Shown piece by piece: positions 24,654 through 33,777 of a stretch of DNA of 64,000 nt. The stretch lies in the NCBI RefSeq assembly GCF_900188235.1, contig NZ_FZNT01000006.1:62001-126000 (forward strand), written 5' to 3'. Position numbers and translations under genes: made by a program. The number at the start of each line of letters is the position of its first letter. Positions within the stretch are counted from its first letter, which is position 1. This DNA is from Lutibacter agarilyticus. GTDB lineage: Bacteria > Bacteroidota > Bacteroidia > Flavobacteriales > Flavobacteriaceae. The notes beneath the pieces were generated by a model. That model ran no database searches, was not told where the DNA came from, and saw only the letters and a list, made by a program, of their open reading frames with translations.

Positions 24654-26642
24654 TTATAAATGTTCTTTTAAGGTTTTAATTTCATCACGAAGTTTTGCAG
24701 CAATTAAGAAATCTAATGCTTTAGCCGCTTCTTCCATCATTTTACGTTTGTCTCTAATTTTTTGTTCAATTTGTGGTTTTGTTAAATAAGCTAGTTCTTC
24801 TTCAGCAGCCATAGTTGCAGTAGCATCGTATTGATAACTAGAACCAGTATTATTTCCTAAGGTATTTTCAATACTCTTTTTAATTTGTGTAGGTGTAATT
24901 TTATTTGCAGTATTGTAAGCTATTTGTTTTTGTCTTCTTCGTTCTGTTTCATCAATAGTTTGTTGCATACTATTGGTCATTTTATCGGCATACAAAATAG
25001 CTTTCCCTTCAACATTTCTAGCAGCTCTACCAATAGTTTGTGTTAAGGAACGATGCGAACGTAAAAAACCTTCTTTATCAGCATCTAAAATAGCTACTAA
25101 TGAAACTTCAGGTAAATCCAATCCTTCACGCAATAAGTTGACTCCAATAAGCACGTCAAACAGTCCTTTACGTAAATCTGCCATAATTTCAACACGTTCT
25201 AAGGTGTCAACATCAGAATGTATATAACGACAACGAATTTGAATTCGACTTAAATATTTGGTCAATTCTTCCGCCATTCTTTTGGTTAACGTAGTCACCA
25301 ATGTACGTTCATCTTTTTCAACTCTAATTTGAATTTCTTCAATTAAATCATCAATTTGATTTAAGCTTGGACGTACTTCAATAATCGGGTCTAATAAACC
25401 AGTTGGTCTAATCACCTGATCAACAACAACACCTTCCGTTTTTTCTAACTCATAATCCGCAGGTGTAGCACTTACAAAAATCACTTGATTTTGAATCATT
25501 TCAAATTCATCAAACTTCAGTGGACGGTTGTCCATTGCAGCTGTTAATCTAAATCCGTAATCCACCAAATTTATTTTACGAGATCTATCACCTCCATACA
25601 TGGCGTGTACTTGCGAAACCGTTACGTGGCTTTCATCAATCACCATTAAATAATCATCAGGAAAATAGTCTAATAAGCAGAATGGTCTTGATCCAGGCTC
25701 CCTTCCATCTAAATATCTCGAATAGTTTTCAATACCGCTACAATAACCCAATTCACGAATCATTTCTAAATCAAATTCGGTACGTTCTTTTAGTCTTTTC
25801 GCTTCTAAATGTTTACCTACTTCTTTGAAATATTCATATTGCTTCATTAAATCTTCCTGAATAGCGTGAATGGCATTTTGTAAAACATCAGGAGAGGTTA
25901 CAAATAAATTGGCAGGATAAATATTGAGTTGCTCAAATTTTTCAACTACCATATTATTGGTTACATCAAAGCTTTCAATTTCTTCAATTTCATCTCCAAA
26001 GAAATGAACTCTATATGCATGTTCCCCATAAGAAGGATAAATAGTAATGGTGTCACCTTTAACTTTAAACGTTCCGCTGCTAATTTCAGTTTCAGTTCGT
26101 GAATATAAACTCGTTACCAATTGTTGCAAAAATTTGGTTCTTGCAATGGCTTGATCTACTTCAATAGAAATAATATTCTTTTTGAATTCAACAGGGTTTC
26201 CAATACCGTAAATACACGAAACCGAAGCAATAATGATGATATCTCTTCTTCCTGAAAGTAGGGCAGAAGAAGCACTAATTCTCAACTTTTCAATTTCTTC
26301 GTTGATGGATAAATCTTTTTCAATATACGTTCCTGTGGTTGGTAAAAAAGCTTCAGGTTGGTAATAATCATAATACGAAACAAAGTATTCCACAGCATTG
26401 TTGGGAAAAAATTGTTTAAATTCAGAATATAATTGTGCTGCCAATGTTTTGTTATGTGCCAAAACTAGCGTTGGTTTTTCAACTTGTTGAATCAAATTTG
26501 CCACAGTAAATGTTTTTCCAGATCCTGTAACACCCAACAAAGTCTGATACTTTTCACCTGAATTAACACCTTCAACTAATTGTTTAATAGCTTCGGGCTG
26601 ATCTCCTGTGGGTTTAAATTTTGATTCTAATTGAAACTTCAT
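24654..26642 (-). CDS. uvrB: Excinuclease ABC subunit B
   Basis: Damage-verification helicase of nucleotide excision repair, 662 residues, full length. Seen: 'SKFKPTGDQPEAIKQL' at the N-terminus, Walker A 'LGVTGSGKTFTVANL', the beta-hairpin region 'VSYYDYYQPEAFLPTTGTYI', 'VIDESHVTVSQVHAMYGGDR', helicase motif VI 'QTIGRAARN', and the C-terminal UVR motif 'AAKALDFLIAAKLRDEIKTL' that binds UvrC. The start 'MKFQLESKFKPTGDQ' agrees with the family. A -7 box ends only 4 bases before the ATG, hinting at a leaderless transcript. Confidence 0.97.
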   Translation of the reverse strand: MKFQLESKFKPTGDQPEAIKQLVEGVNSGEKYQTLLGVTGSGKTFTVANLIQQVEKPTLVLAHNKTLAAQLYSEFKQFFPNNAVEYFVSYYDYYQPEAFLPTTGTYIEKDLSINEEIEKLRISASSALLSGRRDIIIIASVSCIYGIGNPVEFKKNIISIEVDQAIARTKFLQQLVTSLYSRTETEISSGTFKVKGDTITIYPSYGEHAYRVHFFGDEIEEIESFDVTNNMVVEKFEQLNIYPANLFVTSPDVLQNAIHAIQEDLMKQYEYFKEVGKHLEAKRLKERTEFDLEMIRELGYCSGIENYSRYLDGREPGSRPFCLLDYFPDDYLMVIDESHVTVSQVHAMYGGDRSRKINLVDYGFRLTAAMDNRPLKFDEFEMIQNQVIFVSATPADYELEKTEGVVVDQVIRPTGLLDPIIEVRPSLNQIDDLIEEIQIRVEKDERTLVTTLTKRMAEELTKYLSRIQIRCRYIHSDVDTLERVEIMADLRKGLFDVLIGVNLLREGLDLPEVSLVAILDADKEGFLRSHRSLTQTIGRAARNVEGKAILYADKMTNSMQQTIDETERRRQKQIAYNTANKITPTQIKKSIENTLGNNTGSSYQYDATATMAAEEELAYLTKPQIEQKIRDKRKMMEEAAKALDFLIAAKLRDEIKTLKEHL

Positions 26643-26646
26643 GCTG

Positions 26647-26654
26647 CAAAAATA
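26647..26654 (-). promoter_or_regulatory. -7 box immediately before uvrB
   Basis: On the - strand 'TATTTTTG' matches TAnnTTTG. Only 'cagc' separates it from the ATG at 26642. Transcription would begin at or within a base or two of the start codon. No -33 element was recognised. Confidence 0.45.
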
Positions 26655-26742
26655 AACTAAATATTTACGATTTATGATGTATTGTAAAATTGAATAAATT
26701 TTTAGGAAGAAGAAAAGTTGTTTCGTTAAATTTTCTACAATT

Positions 26743-29700
26743 TTATTGTCGAACCAAACTAAAGTGACCTTTTAACACACGTCCGTCTTCTAATTCAACC
26801 CTATACCAATAGTCTGTTGAAGGCAATGGGTTTCCTTTGTAAATTCCGTTCCAACCAGGACCTAATGGATCTAAAATAGCAATTAATTTTCCAAATCGGT
26901 CAAATATATATACGTTTGAAGTCGGTTGAAATTCAATTCCCGTAACGTGCCAAGTATCATTATAACCATCATTGTTAGGTGTAAAGAAATTTGGAATGCT
27001 AATTACAGAAACCTTTACGGAAGCTTCTAGGCAGTTTTCTAGATCTCTAATTTTAACGAGATGTTTTCCTGAAGTTACATTTTCAAAAACGTTATTAGTT
27101 TGAAAATCGCCATTATCTAAAGCATATTCATAATTACTTATAGGTAAATTAAGTGTTAAAACAGTAATGGTATTGTTGGTTGAATTGTCAATGATTTCAA
27201 TATTATCTATACCAAAATTTGGTAAAATTCCAACAGGTTGCTCATCAACCTGCACAGCTTTAGTTTGGGCACATGCGTTTCCATTTACAATGGTTGCCGT
27301 TACGGTATACAGGTCTGGCTCTGTAATTGAAATTTCAGGAGTGTTCCCAATAACGTTACCTGCTTCATTTACCCAACTATATTCATAAGTTCCTTGAGGG
27401 TTTTCAATACGAATTGTTGTGTTGCTCGACGAAAAACAAATAGTTGTATTTGAAGCTAAATCAAACTGCGGAATAGCTTGAACGTTTAAAGTAACGTGAA
27501 AACCTAGTCCGAAACAACTGTTATTTATATCATCCGCACGTACTACAATTTGCTGTGTGTTTGGTGTTGTATTGGTGTAATTTGTTTCGTCTATGGCATT
27601 TTGTTCCGCCAAAGCATCCTCAATAGTTTCATAATATGTAATGGTAAAACCTGTTTGCGGCAACAAAGCGTTCAACACCTGATTGGTTGCAGCGCTAAAA
27701 TCAAAAGTAGCTATTCCGTTTAAAATATCACATTCATAAAAGTTGAGCATTAAATCGTCAGGAATATCTGTTACGGAAACTTCTAAATTCACTTCAGCAA
27801 CAGCTTTACAAGAAGTTGTATTTTCAACACTTGCCCAAACAGTTGAAGTTGTAGCGTTTGAAAAAGCGGTTGGATTTGCAATTAAAAATGTGGTATCTGC
27901 GTTAATAGCAGCCAAAGAATCGGTGTAATACGTAATTGTCTCGGTTAAATAATTTGCTGAAATTAAGTTGTTGGCTTCTTCCAAATTAAAATTTACAATG
28001 CCATCCAAATCATCATCACATTGAATTAAAGATACAGGAGAATTTACAATAGGAGTTTGAGTGAAAGTAACTTGTGTAGACTTGCTATTAAAACAAGTTA
28101 TTCCACTTAAACCAGTTGCTGTAACTGTGTACAACCCCATAGTATTGATATTTATACTTGATGTTGTACCTACTAAAATTCCATTTTCATCTACCCATAA
28201 ATAGGTGTATGTTGCGAGTGGATTTTCAACTGAAATAGTTTTAGGGGTTTCATTTTCGCAAAAACTAATTGTTGTTGCTAAATCAAACTGCGGAATAGCT
28301 TCAACGTTTAAAGTAACGTGAAAACCTAGTCCGAAACAACTGTTATTTATATCATCCGCACGTACTACAATTTGCTGTGTGTTTGGTGTTGTATTGGTGT
28401 AATTTGTTTCGTCTATGGCATTTTGTTCCGCCAACGCATCAGCTATAGTTTCATAATAACTAATTGCAAAACCTGTTTCGGGTAATAAGGCATTTAACAC
28501 CTGATTTGTTGCAGCGCTAAAATCAAAAGTAGCTATTCCGTTTAAAATATCACATTCATAAAAGTTGAGCATTAAATCGTCAGGAATATCAGTATTGGTA
28601 ACTTCTAAAATTACTTCGGCGACCGCTTTACAAAAAGATGTGTTTTCTACACTAGCCCAAACAGTTGAAGTTGTAGCGTTTGAAAAAGCAGTTGGATTTG
28701 TAATTAAAAAGGTAGTGTCTGCATTAACCGCAGCTAAAGAATCGGTATAATAGGTAATGGTTTCGTTTAAATAATTTGCTGAAATTAAACTATTTGCTTC
28801 TTCAAGGTTGAAATCAACAATACCATTCAAATCATCATCACATTGAATTAAAGTTACGGGGGAGTTTACGATAGGAGCATCATAAATTGTTACGTCTATT
28901 GATAAATTAGACGTTGTTGAGCCAATAGTAACTGTTGCTGTAATGGTAAATATTCCTGCGGAAGAAAATAAATGAGTTGGGTTCAAATCGGTAGAGGTAT
29001 TATCTGATCCGGTTGAAGGATCTCCAAAATCCCACAAAATACTGGATGGTGTTGTTGATGAGTTTAAAAAGAATTCAGTGGGAGTTCCAAAACAAACATC
29101 CGTGGCAGTTATGGAAGGTTCTACAAAAAATGAAGCGATAAAAGGAGGCAACCCTTCAACAGCATTTCTAAAGGAATCTCCATTACTTATATCAATGGCA
29201 TCGTGTACATAATTACAGGCTATTCCATCAGCTTCAGGATTATTTATAACTCCCAAATAAGGGGTTCCAACTTGTGTTATTCCTAATGAAATTGAACAAG
29301 CTCTATATATTTTACCATCAATGGCCAATTGTAGTGCACCTCTTGTATTTACCATTGAAGTGTGAATTAAAACCCTTGAATTAGAAATATTGGCACTCAA
29401 TAAATCGTATTGAATAATTTTACTTGGCGGCGTTCTTCCTTGCGCATTATTCTTATCAGTTTCAACATATAGTTTTTCAGAAGATGGAGAAAATTCAACA
29501 CCATAAGGTATGTCGTCACTTTCATCTAATGTTAGTTGCATTTCATTAGAAACAGTTCCTGTAGTAGGGTTAAAATCAAATAATCTAAAACTTTGAGTAC
29601 TACTGTAATTTGCACAGGCAATTTTAGAACCATCAGGAGTTATTTTTAAATAACCAATAGAGCCTTCAGAATTTGATACTGAGGACGTAATAGGAGTTAG

Positions 29701-30276
29701 ATTAACTCCAGAAGCATCAACCAACCAAGCATAGAACTGATCTCTGATAAAAGTAATTACCCAGTATGAGTTGCTGTTTGCATGTTTAATTGCTGTAATT
29801 TTTTCAAATGCAGGAGCAATTACGGGAATGTTTTTTTCAGAAGTTACAACATCTCCCATTCCTCCATTCAATGTTAAATTAACGGTGGAATAATTAATTC
29901 CGTTAGATGTTAATCCAGTTGGATTGTCATCAACAGTGAAAATGTAATATTGATCTGTATTATTTGGTCTAGGTATAATAATGGCAGATTGTGTGCTAGA
30001 AGTATCTCCTAATAATCTTCTACCATTAGGCATAATGTTATGATTTCTATCCCAAACAGTAACACCATCAGTATAAAACAGTAAATTACCCATTTTATCA
30101 CTAATAGTTGCGCAACCTTCATAGGTATCAATTTGTCCGTTAGTTAATACAACAGGTGTACCTGAGTTAAAATCTAACCCAGCATATTGACCAAAATACC
30201 ATATAGCAGCTTCTTTTTGGGAGAAAGAAATTGTTGGTAAAATAAATAGCAACAAAATCAATAACCTTTTCATCAC
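26743..30276 (-). CDS. Giant surface protein, T9SS type B sorting (gliding motility-associated C-terminal domain)
   Basis: 1177 residues. Signal peptide 1-19 ('MMKRLLILLLFILPTISFS'). About 20-390 is a propeller-like domain shared with the next protein ('EAAIWYFGQYAGLDFNSGTP', 'LLFYTDGVTVWDRNHN', 'PPFIASFF'). About 391-465 is a PKD-like domain ('ILWDFGDPSTGSD', 'FTITATVTIGSTT'). Two tandem 274-residue units follow, each with 'LIQCDDD', 'FYECDILNGIATFDFSAAT' and 'ADDINNSCFGLGFHVTLNV', then a type B T9SS signal about 1085-1177 ('FFTPNNDGYNDTWHVTG', 'IFDRFGKLI', 'KGHFSLVRQ'). Cell-surface or secreted; probable adhesion or polymer binding. Last of three similar genes. Confidence 0.85.
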   Translation of the reverse strand: MMKRLLILLLFILPTISFSQKEAAIWYFGQYAGLDFNSGTPVVLTNGQIDTYEGCATISDKMGNLLFYTDGVTVWDRNHNIMPNGRRLLGDTSSTQSAIIIPRPNNTDQYYIFTVDDNPTGLTSNGINYSTVNLTLNGGMGDVVTSEKNIPVIAPAFEKITAIKHANSNSYWVITFIRDQFYAWLVDASGVNLTPITSSVSNSEGSIGYLKITPDGSKIACANYSSTQSFRLFDFNPTTGTVSNEMQLTLDESDDIPYGVEFSPSSEKLYVETDKNNAQGRTPPSKIIQYDLLSANISNSRVLIHTSMVNTRGALQLAIDGKIYRACSISLGITQVGTPYLGVINNPEADGIACNYVHDAIDISNGDSFRNAVEGLPPFIASFFVEPSITATDVCFGTPTEFFLNSSTTPSSILWDFGDPSTGSDNTSTDLNPTHLFSSAGIFTITATVTIGSTTSNLSIDVTIYDAPIVNSPVTLIQCDDDLNGIVDFNLEEANSLISANYLNETITYYTDSLAAVNADTTFLITNPTAFSNATTSTVWASVENTSFCKAVAEVILEVTNTDIPDDLMLNFYECDILNGIATFDFSAATNQVLNALLPETGFAISYYETIADALAEQNAIDETNYTNTTPNTQQIVVRADDINNSCFGLGFHVTLNVEAIPQFDLATTISFCENETPKTISVENPLATYTYLWVDENGILVGTTSSININTMGLYTVTATGLSGITCFNSKSTQVTFTQTPIVNSPVSLIQCDDDLDGIVNFNLEEANNLISANYLTETITYYTDSLAAINADTTFLIANPTAFSNATTSTVWASVENTTSCKAVAEVNLEVSVTDIPDDLMLNFYECDILNGIATFDFSAATNQVLNALLPQTGFTITYYETIEDALAEQNAIDETNYTNTTPNTQQIVVRADDINNSCFGLGFHVTLNVQAIPQFDLASNTTICFSSSNTTIRIENPQGTYEYSWVNEAGNVIGNTPEISITEPDLYTVTATIVNGNACAQTKAVQVDEQPVGILPNFGIDNIEIIDNSTNNTITVLTLNLPISNYEYALDNGDFQTNNVFENVTSGKHLVKIRDLENCLEASVKVSVISIPNFFTPNNDGYNDTWHVTGIEFQPTSNVYIFDRFGKLIAILDPLGPGWNGIYKGNPLPSTDYWYRVELEDGRVLKGHFSLVRQ
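27235..28878. repeat. 822-bp tandem duplication within the surface-protein gene
   Basis: Two copies, about 27235-28056 and 28057-28878, with an exact 822-base (274-codon) offset. A 140-base stretch at 27471-27610 matches 28293-28432 with one difference, while other parts differ at many sites. This patchwork suggests duplication followed by divergence with local gene conversion. The ends given are approximate. Confidence 0.85.
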
Positions 30277-30357
30277 AAAAGATATAATATATTAAAGTTA
30301 CTATAAATATTTGAAAATTAATAGTTTGTGCCTTAAAAAAAGAGTGAGTTAGGTTAA

Positions 30358-33300
30358 TTATTTTCTTACCAAACTAAAATGTCCTTTTCTAATTTTTGAA
30401 GTTCCATCATTGCCGATTAATTCAACAGAAAACCAATAATCTGAAGAAGGTAAAGTTTGTCCGTTATACAATCCATTCCAACCATTGCCTCTAGGGTCAA
30501 TTTGAGTGATTAACTTTCCATATCTATCATAAATATAAATGTTTGAAGCATTGTAAAAGGTTTCGTTAATTCCTAATACTTTCCAAGTATCATTAAAGCC
30601 GTCATTATTTGGTGTGAAAAATTTAGGATATCCTATAACTGAAACATCAATAGAAGTAATTCCACAGTAATTTTTATCTCTAACAAACACAGTGTGAATT
30701 CCTGGAGAAACATTCTCAAAATAAGGTTCATCTTGAAAAAGGTTAGTATAAGAATCTAGCGCAAATTCATAATCTCCAATTCCTAAATTTGTAGTTGCTA
30801 TTGTTATTGAATTGTTCTCTGAATCATCAACAACAGTTATATCATTTTGAGAAATAGTAGCAACGCTAGAAGGTTCAATTTTAATTGAAGCAGGAAAGGA
30901 TTTACATCCTGCACTTGAAGTTGCAATAACAGTGTAAATTCCTTCTTTATTTATAGTTGCAAAGGCATTGTTACTTATTTCGGTTCCATTATTATTCATC
31001 CAAATATAGGTGTAATTTCCTTTTGCATTATTTACCGCAACTGTAATAGGGTTTAAATTTAAACAATAAATAGCCGAAACATCTAGATCAAATTCTGGTC
31101 GAGGTTGCACAACAAGTTCTAAATAAGGACCTAAACCAAAACACGCTCCGTTATCTTCACTTTCAACCCTAACATAGAGTATTTGGCTGAATGGTGTTTC
31201 GCTAAAATAAGGTGTAGTTTTTTCTATTGTATTTTGCTCCAATTGTGCATCCTCCAAATTTTTGTAATATTTGACATTTAAGTTTTGACCGGTAGGAAAT
31301 AAGCTTATAATTTCAGTGTCATTTTCTGATAAGTTGAAAAAATGCAATCCATCAATTGTGTCATCATCATCACAGGTAGTACTTGTTTTTAAATAACCTG
31401 AAGGAAACGAGGTTGAAGAAACTAATAAATCTACTTGAGCAATTCTAAAACACCCGTTTTGGTTTTCAATTCGTGCATAAACAGTAGCTGCTGTACTATT
31501 TGAAAATGGAGTTGGTGTTATTGAATTTGTATTTGCAGTAGCATTGTTGAAACTTAAAAAATAAGAAACCACTAAATTAGGATTATTTAAGGTTAGATAT
31601 TCATTGGCTTCATTTAAATTAAAATTGGTAAAACCATCAGGGGTACCATCTTCATCACATTGTTTAAAAGTGAAAACATCATTAATAACGGGTAAAACCA
31701 ATACTTCAATATTGAAAGAAGATGAAATTATACAATTACTATTTAAATTACTGGTTATTTGAAAATAGATAGGTTGTATGTTTTGTATGGTGTTTTTATA
31801 AGCCGTTTTATTGCTTATTGGGAGCGTAAGTGTTGCTTCTTCAAAATACTCAATAGTGAAATCTGAGGCTAATTGTCCATTTAAAATTTCAGTTTCTTTA
31901 GCTGTTAAATCAAATATTTCAAATCCATCGGTATCCGTTCCAGTTGTATTTGAATCACAAGTTGTTAGGTTTGTGATTGTATTTGGTGGGGCAGGAGATT
32001 CAAAAAGATGTAGTTCAAAACTTTCAGTTTCATAACAAATTGGGTTGTGAATATTATGAATTCTAGCATATAAAGTTTCCGTTGTAATAGCTACTGAATT
32101 TGTATAGGGTTCAACAATAGCATTGCTATTATTATCAGCATCTAATTGATTTGTAAAATAAACAACTTCAAATAAAGTAGCATCTTGTCCGTTTAATATT
32201 TCAGAAGTAGTTGTAGAAAAATCAAAGGTGTAAATACCATCATTATCATCATCACATTGTAAAATATTGGTTGGTTTGGTAATAGTTGGTGGTTGATAAA
32301 CTTCTAACTCAACATTTCCATTATATGAAATTTTAAAGCCACAATCATCTATGGTTTCTGCTTCAAAATAATAAATACCTTCATTAACAGTACTTAAATT
32401 TGGCAAGTTTAGTGTAGCACTTGTACTTATAACTAAATTATTTAAAGTCCATTTATAAGTAGGATTTCCTTCTATAGCTTGGGCTGTAAATTGATAATTT
32501 TCACCAATACATCTTTTTGCAACAGTATTATTTAGATTTTGAACAGAAACTCCATCTGTAATTTCAACAGGAATTAAAAGAGAAGCAATAAAAGGAGGTA
32601 GACCTTGCATAGATAAACCAGAACCTAAGTCTAAAGCTTTTAGTTCAAAATTACACTCTTCTTTAGTTTCATTTGGTACATTAATGGCGTTTAAGTAACG
32701 CGTTCCAATTTCATAAGAAGAAGGGACGGTACTATAAATTTTACCATTAGGTGCTAATTGAAGTGCACCTCTATACCCAACTTGTGAACTTATAAGATAT
32801 CTTGTGTCAGGAATGTTTGCATCATTTACATCAAATTGGTATAGGTTATTAACACTATCTCCATCAAAAGTAGTTACATATAACTTTGAAGAGTTGGGAG
32901 AAAATTCGACACCATAACTATAGCCGTGAATTCGAGGGTTGGTAATTAGTGAAACACCATCGTTTGATACTTTACCTGTTGTATCATTAAAACTATATAA
33001 GTATAACTGCCCAGCACCATAGGTTGCACTGGCAATTTTTTTTCCGTTAGGAGCTACTTTTAAATAACCTCTAGGGTCTTCAGAGTTGTATGTTACGGTT
33101 GAGTATACGGGAGTAGTTTGCAATCCGAAAGCATCAATTTTAAATGAAACATACGTATTATCAACCAATGATATTACCCAAAACGAATTACAATCGCTTC
33201 CTTTTACTGAAGTGATTTTTTCTGTCCAGTTAGCGCTATTATTACCAGATAATATTATAGGTCCTTCAACAACATCACCTAAACCTCCTCTTGCAGTCAT

Positions 33301-33711
33301 ATCTACTTTATAGCTGTGTAAACCTTCTGTAGCTTTAATTAAGTTTCCTTCAAAATCATAATCATTAGCACCTACAGTAAAAATATAGTATTGAGAATTG
33401 TTACCGGGATGCGGGACAATAATGGCCGATTGCGTGCTAGATGGGTTTCCTAAGAGGTTTTGCCCGTTCGTCATTTTTTGGTGGTTTTTATCCCAGACAG
33501 TAATTCCATCGGTATAAAAAAGTAATTCACCACTGCTATTAGAGAAAGAAGCACAGCCTTCATAAGTGTCTAAACTCCCAGATATTGGTGTTGCCGTTCC
33601 TCCGTTGAAATCAATACCAGAATTTTGTCCAAAAAACCAATGATTGGCTTCGCCTTGAGCAAAAAATGTTAATGAGCTAAATAAGAAAATTAGCAATAAA
33701 ATCTTTTTCAT
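30358..33711 (-). CDS. Giant surface protein, T9SS type B sorting (paralogue)
   Basis: 1117 residues. Signal peptide 1-18 ('MKKILLLIFLFSSLTFFA'). About 19-400 is the same propeller-like domain as the neighbouring 1177-residue protein ('EANHWFFGQNSGIDFNGGTA', 'GELLFYTDGITVWDKNHQKM', 'GALQLAPNGKIY'). An Ig-like segment follows ('NPTYKWTLNNLVISTSAT'), then four or more 'QCDDDNDGIYTFDFS'-type repeats of about 90-100 residues, and a type B signal ('FFTPNNDGFNDTWKVLGINE' ... 'KGHFSLVRK'). The gene begins 66 bases after the 2014-residue protein ends, suggesting cotranscription. Confidence 0.85.
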   Translation of the reverse strand: MKKILLLIFLFSSLTFFAQGEANHWFFGQNSGIDFNGGTATPISGSLDTYEGCASFSNSSGELLFYTDGITVWDKNHQKMTNGQNLLGNPSSTQSAIIVPHPGNNSQYYIFTVGANDYDFEGNLIKATEGLHSYKVDMTARGGLGDVVEGPIILSGNNSANWTEKITSVKGSDCNSFWVISLVDNTYVSFKIDAFGLQTTPVYSTVTYNSEDPRGYLKVAPNGKKIASATYGAGQLYLYSFNDTTGKVSNDGVSLITNPRIHGYSYGVEFSPNSSKLYVTTFDGDSVNNLYQFDVNDANIPDTRYLISSQVGYRGALQLAPNGKIYSTVPSSYEIGTRYLNAINVPNETKEECNFELKALDLGSGLSMQGLPPFIASLLIPVEITDGVSVQNLNNTVAKRCIGENYQFTAQAIEGNPTYKWTLNNLVISTSATLNLPNLSTVNEGIYYFEAETIDDCGFKISYNGNVELEVYQPPTITKPTNILQCDDDNDGIYTFDFSTTTSEILNGQDATLFEVVYFTNQLDADNNSNAIVEPYTNSVAITTETLYARIHNIHNPICYETESFELHLFESPAPPNTITNLTTCDSNTTGTDTDGFEIFDLTAKETEILNGQLASDFTIEYFEEATLTLPISNKTAYKNTIQNIQPIYFQITSNLNSNCIISSSFNIEVLVLPVINDVFTFKQCDEDGTPDGFTNFNLNEANEYLTLNNPNLVVSYFLSFNNATANTNSITPTPFSNSTAATVYARIENQNGCFRIAQVDLLVSSTSFPSGYLKTSTTCDDDDTIDGLHFFNLSENDTEIISLFPTGQNLNVKYYKNLEDAQLEQNTIEKTTPYFSETPFSQILYVRVESEDNGACFGLGPYLELVVQPRPEFDLDVSAIYCLNLNPITVAVNNAKGNYTYIWMNNNGTEISNNAFATINKEGIYTVIATSSAGCKSFPASIKIEPSSVATISQNDITVVDDSENNSITIATTNLGIGDYEFALDSYTNLFQDEPYFENVSPGIHTVFVRDKNYCGITSIDVSVIGYPKFFTPNNDGFNDTWKVLGINETFYNASNIYIYDRYGKLITQIDPRGNGWNGLYNGQTLPSSDYWFSVELIGNDGTSKIRKGHFSLVRK

Positions 33712-33777
33712 TAAAATTATATATTTTTAAAGAACATCAAATATATAAATAACTTAAAGATTTATGATTAAAATTAT

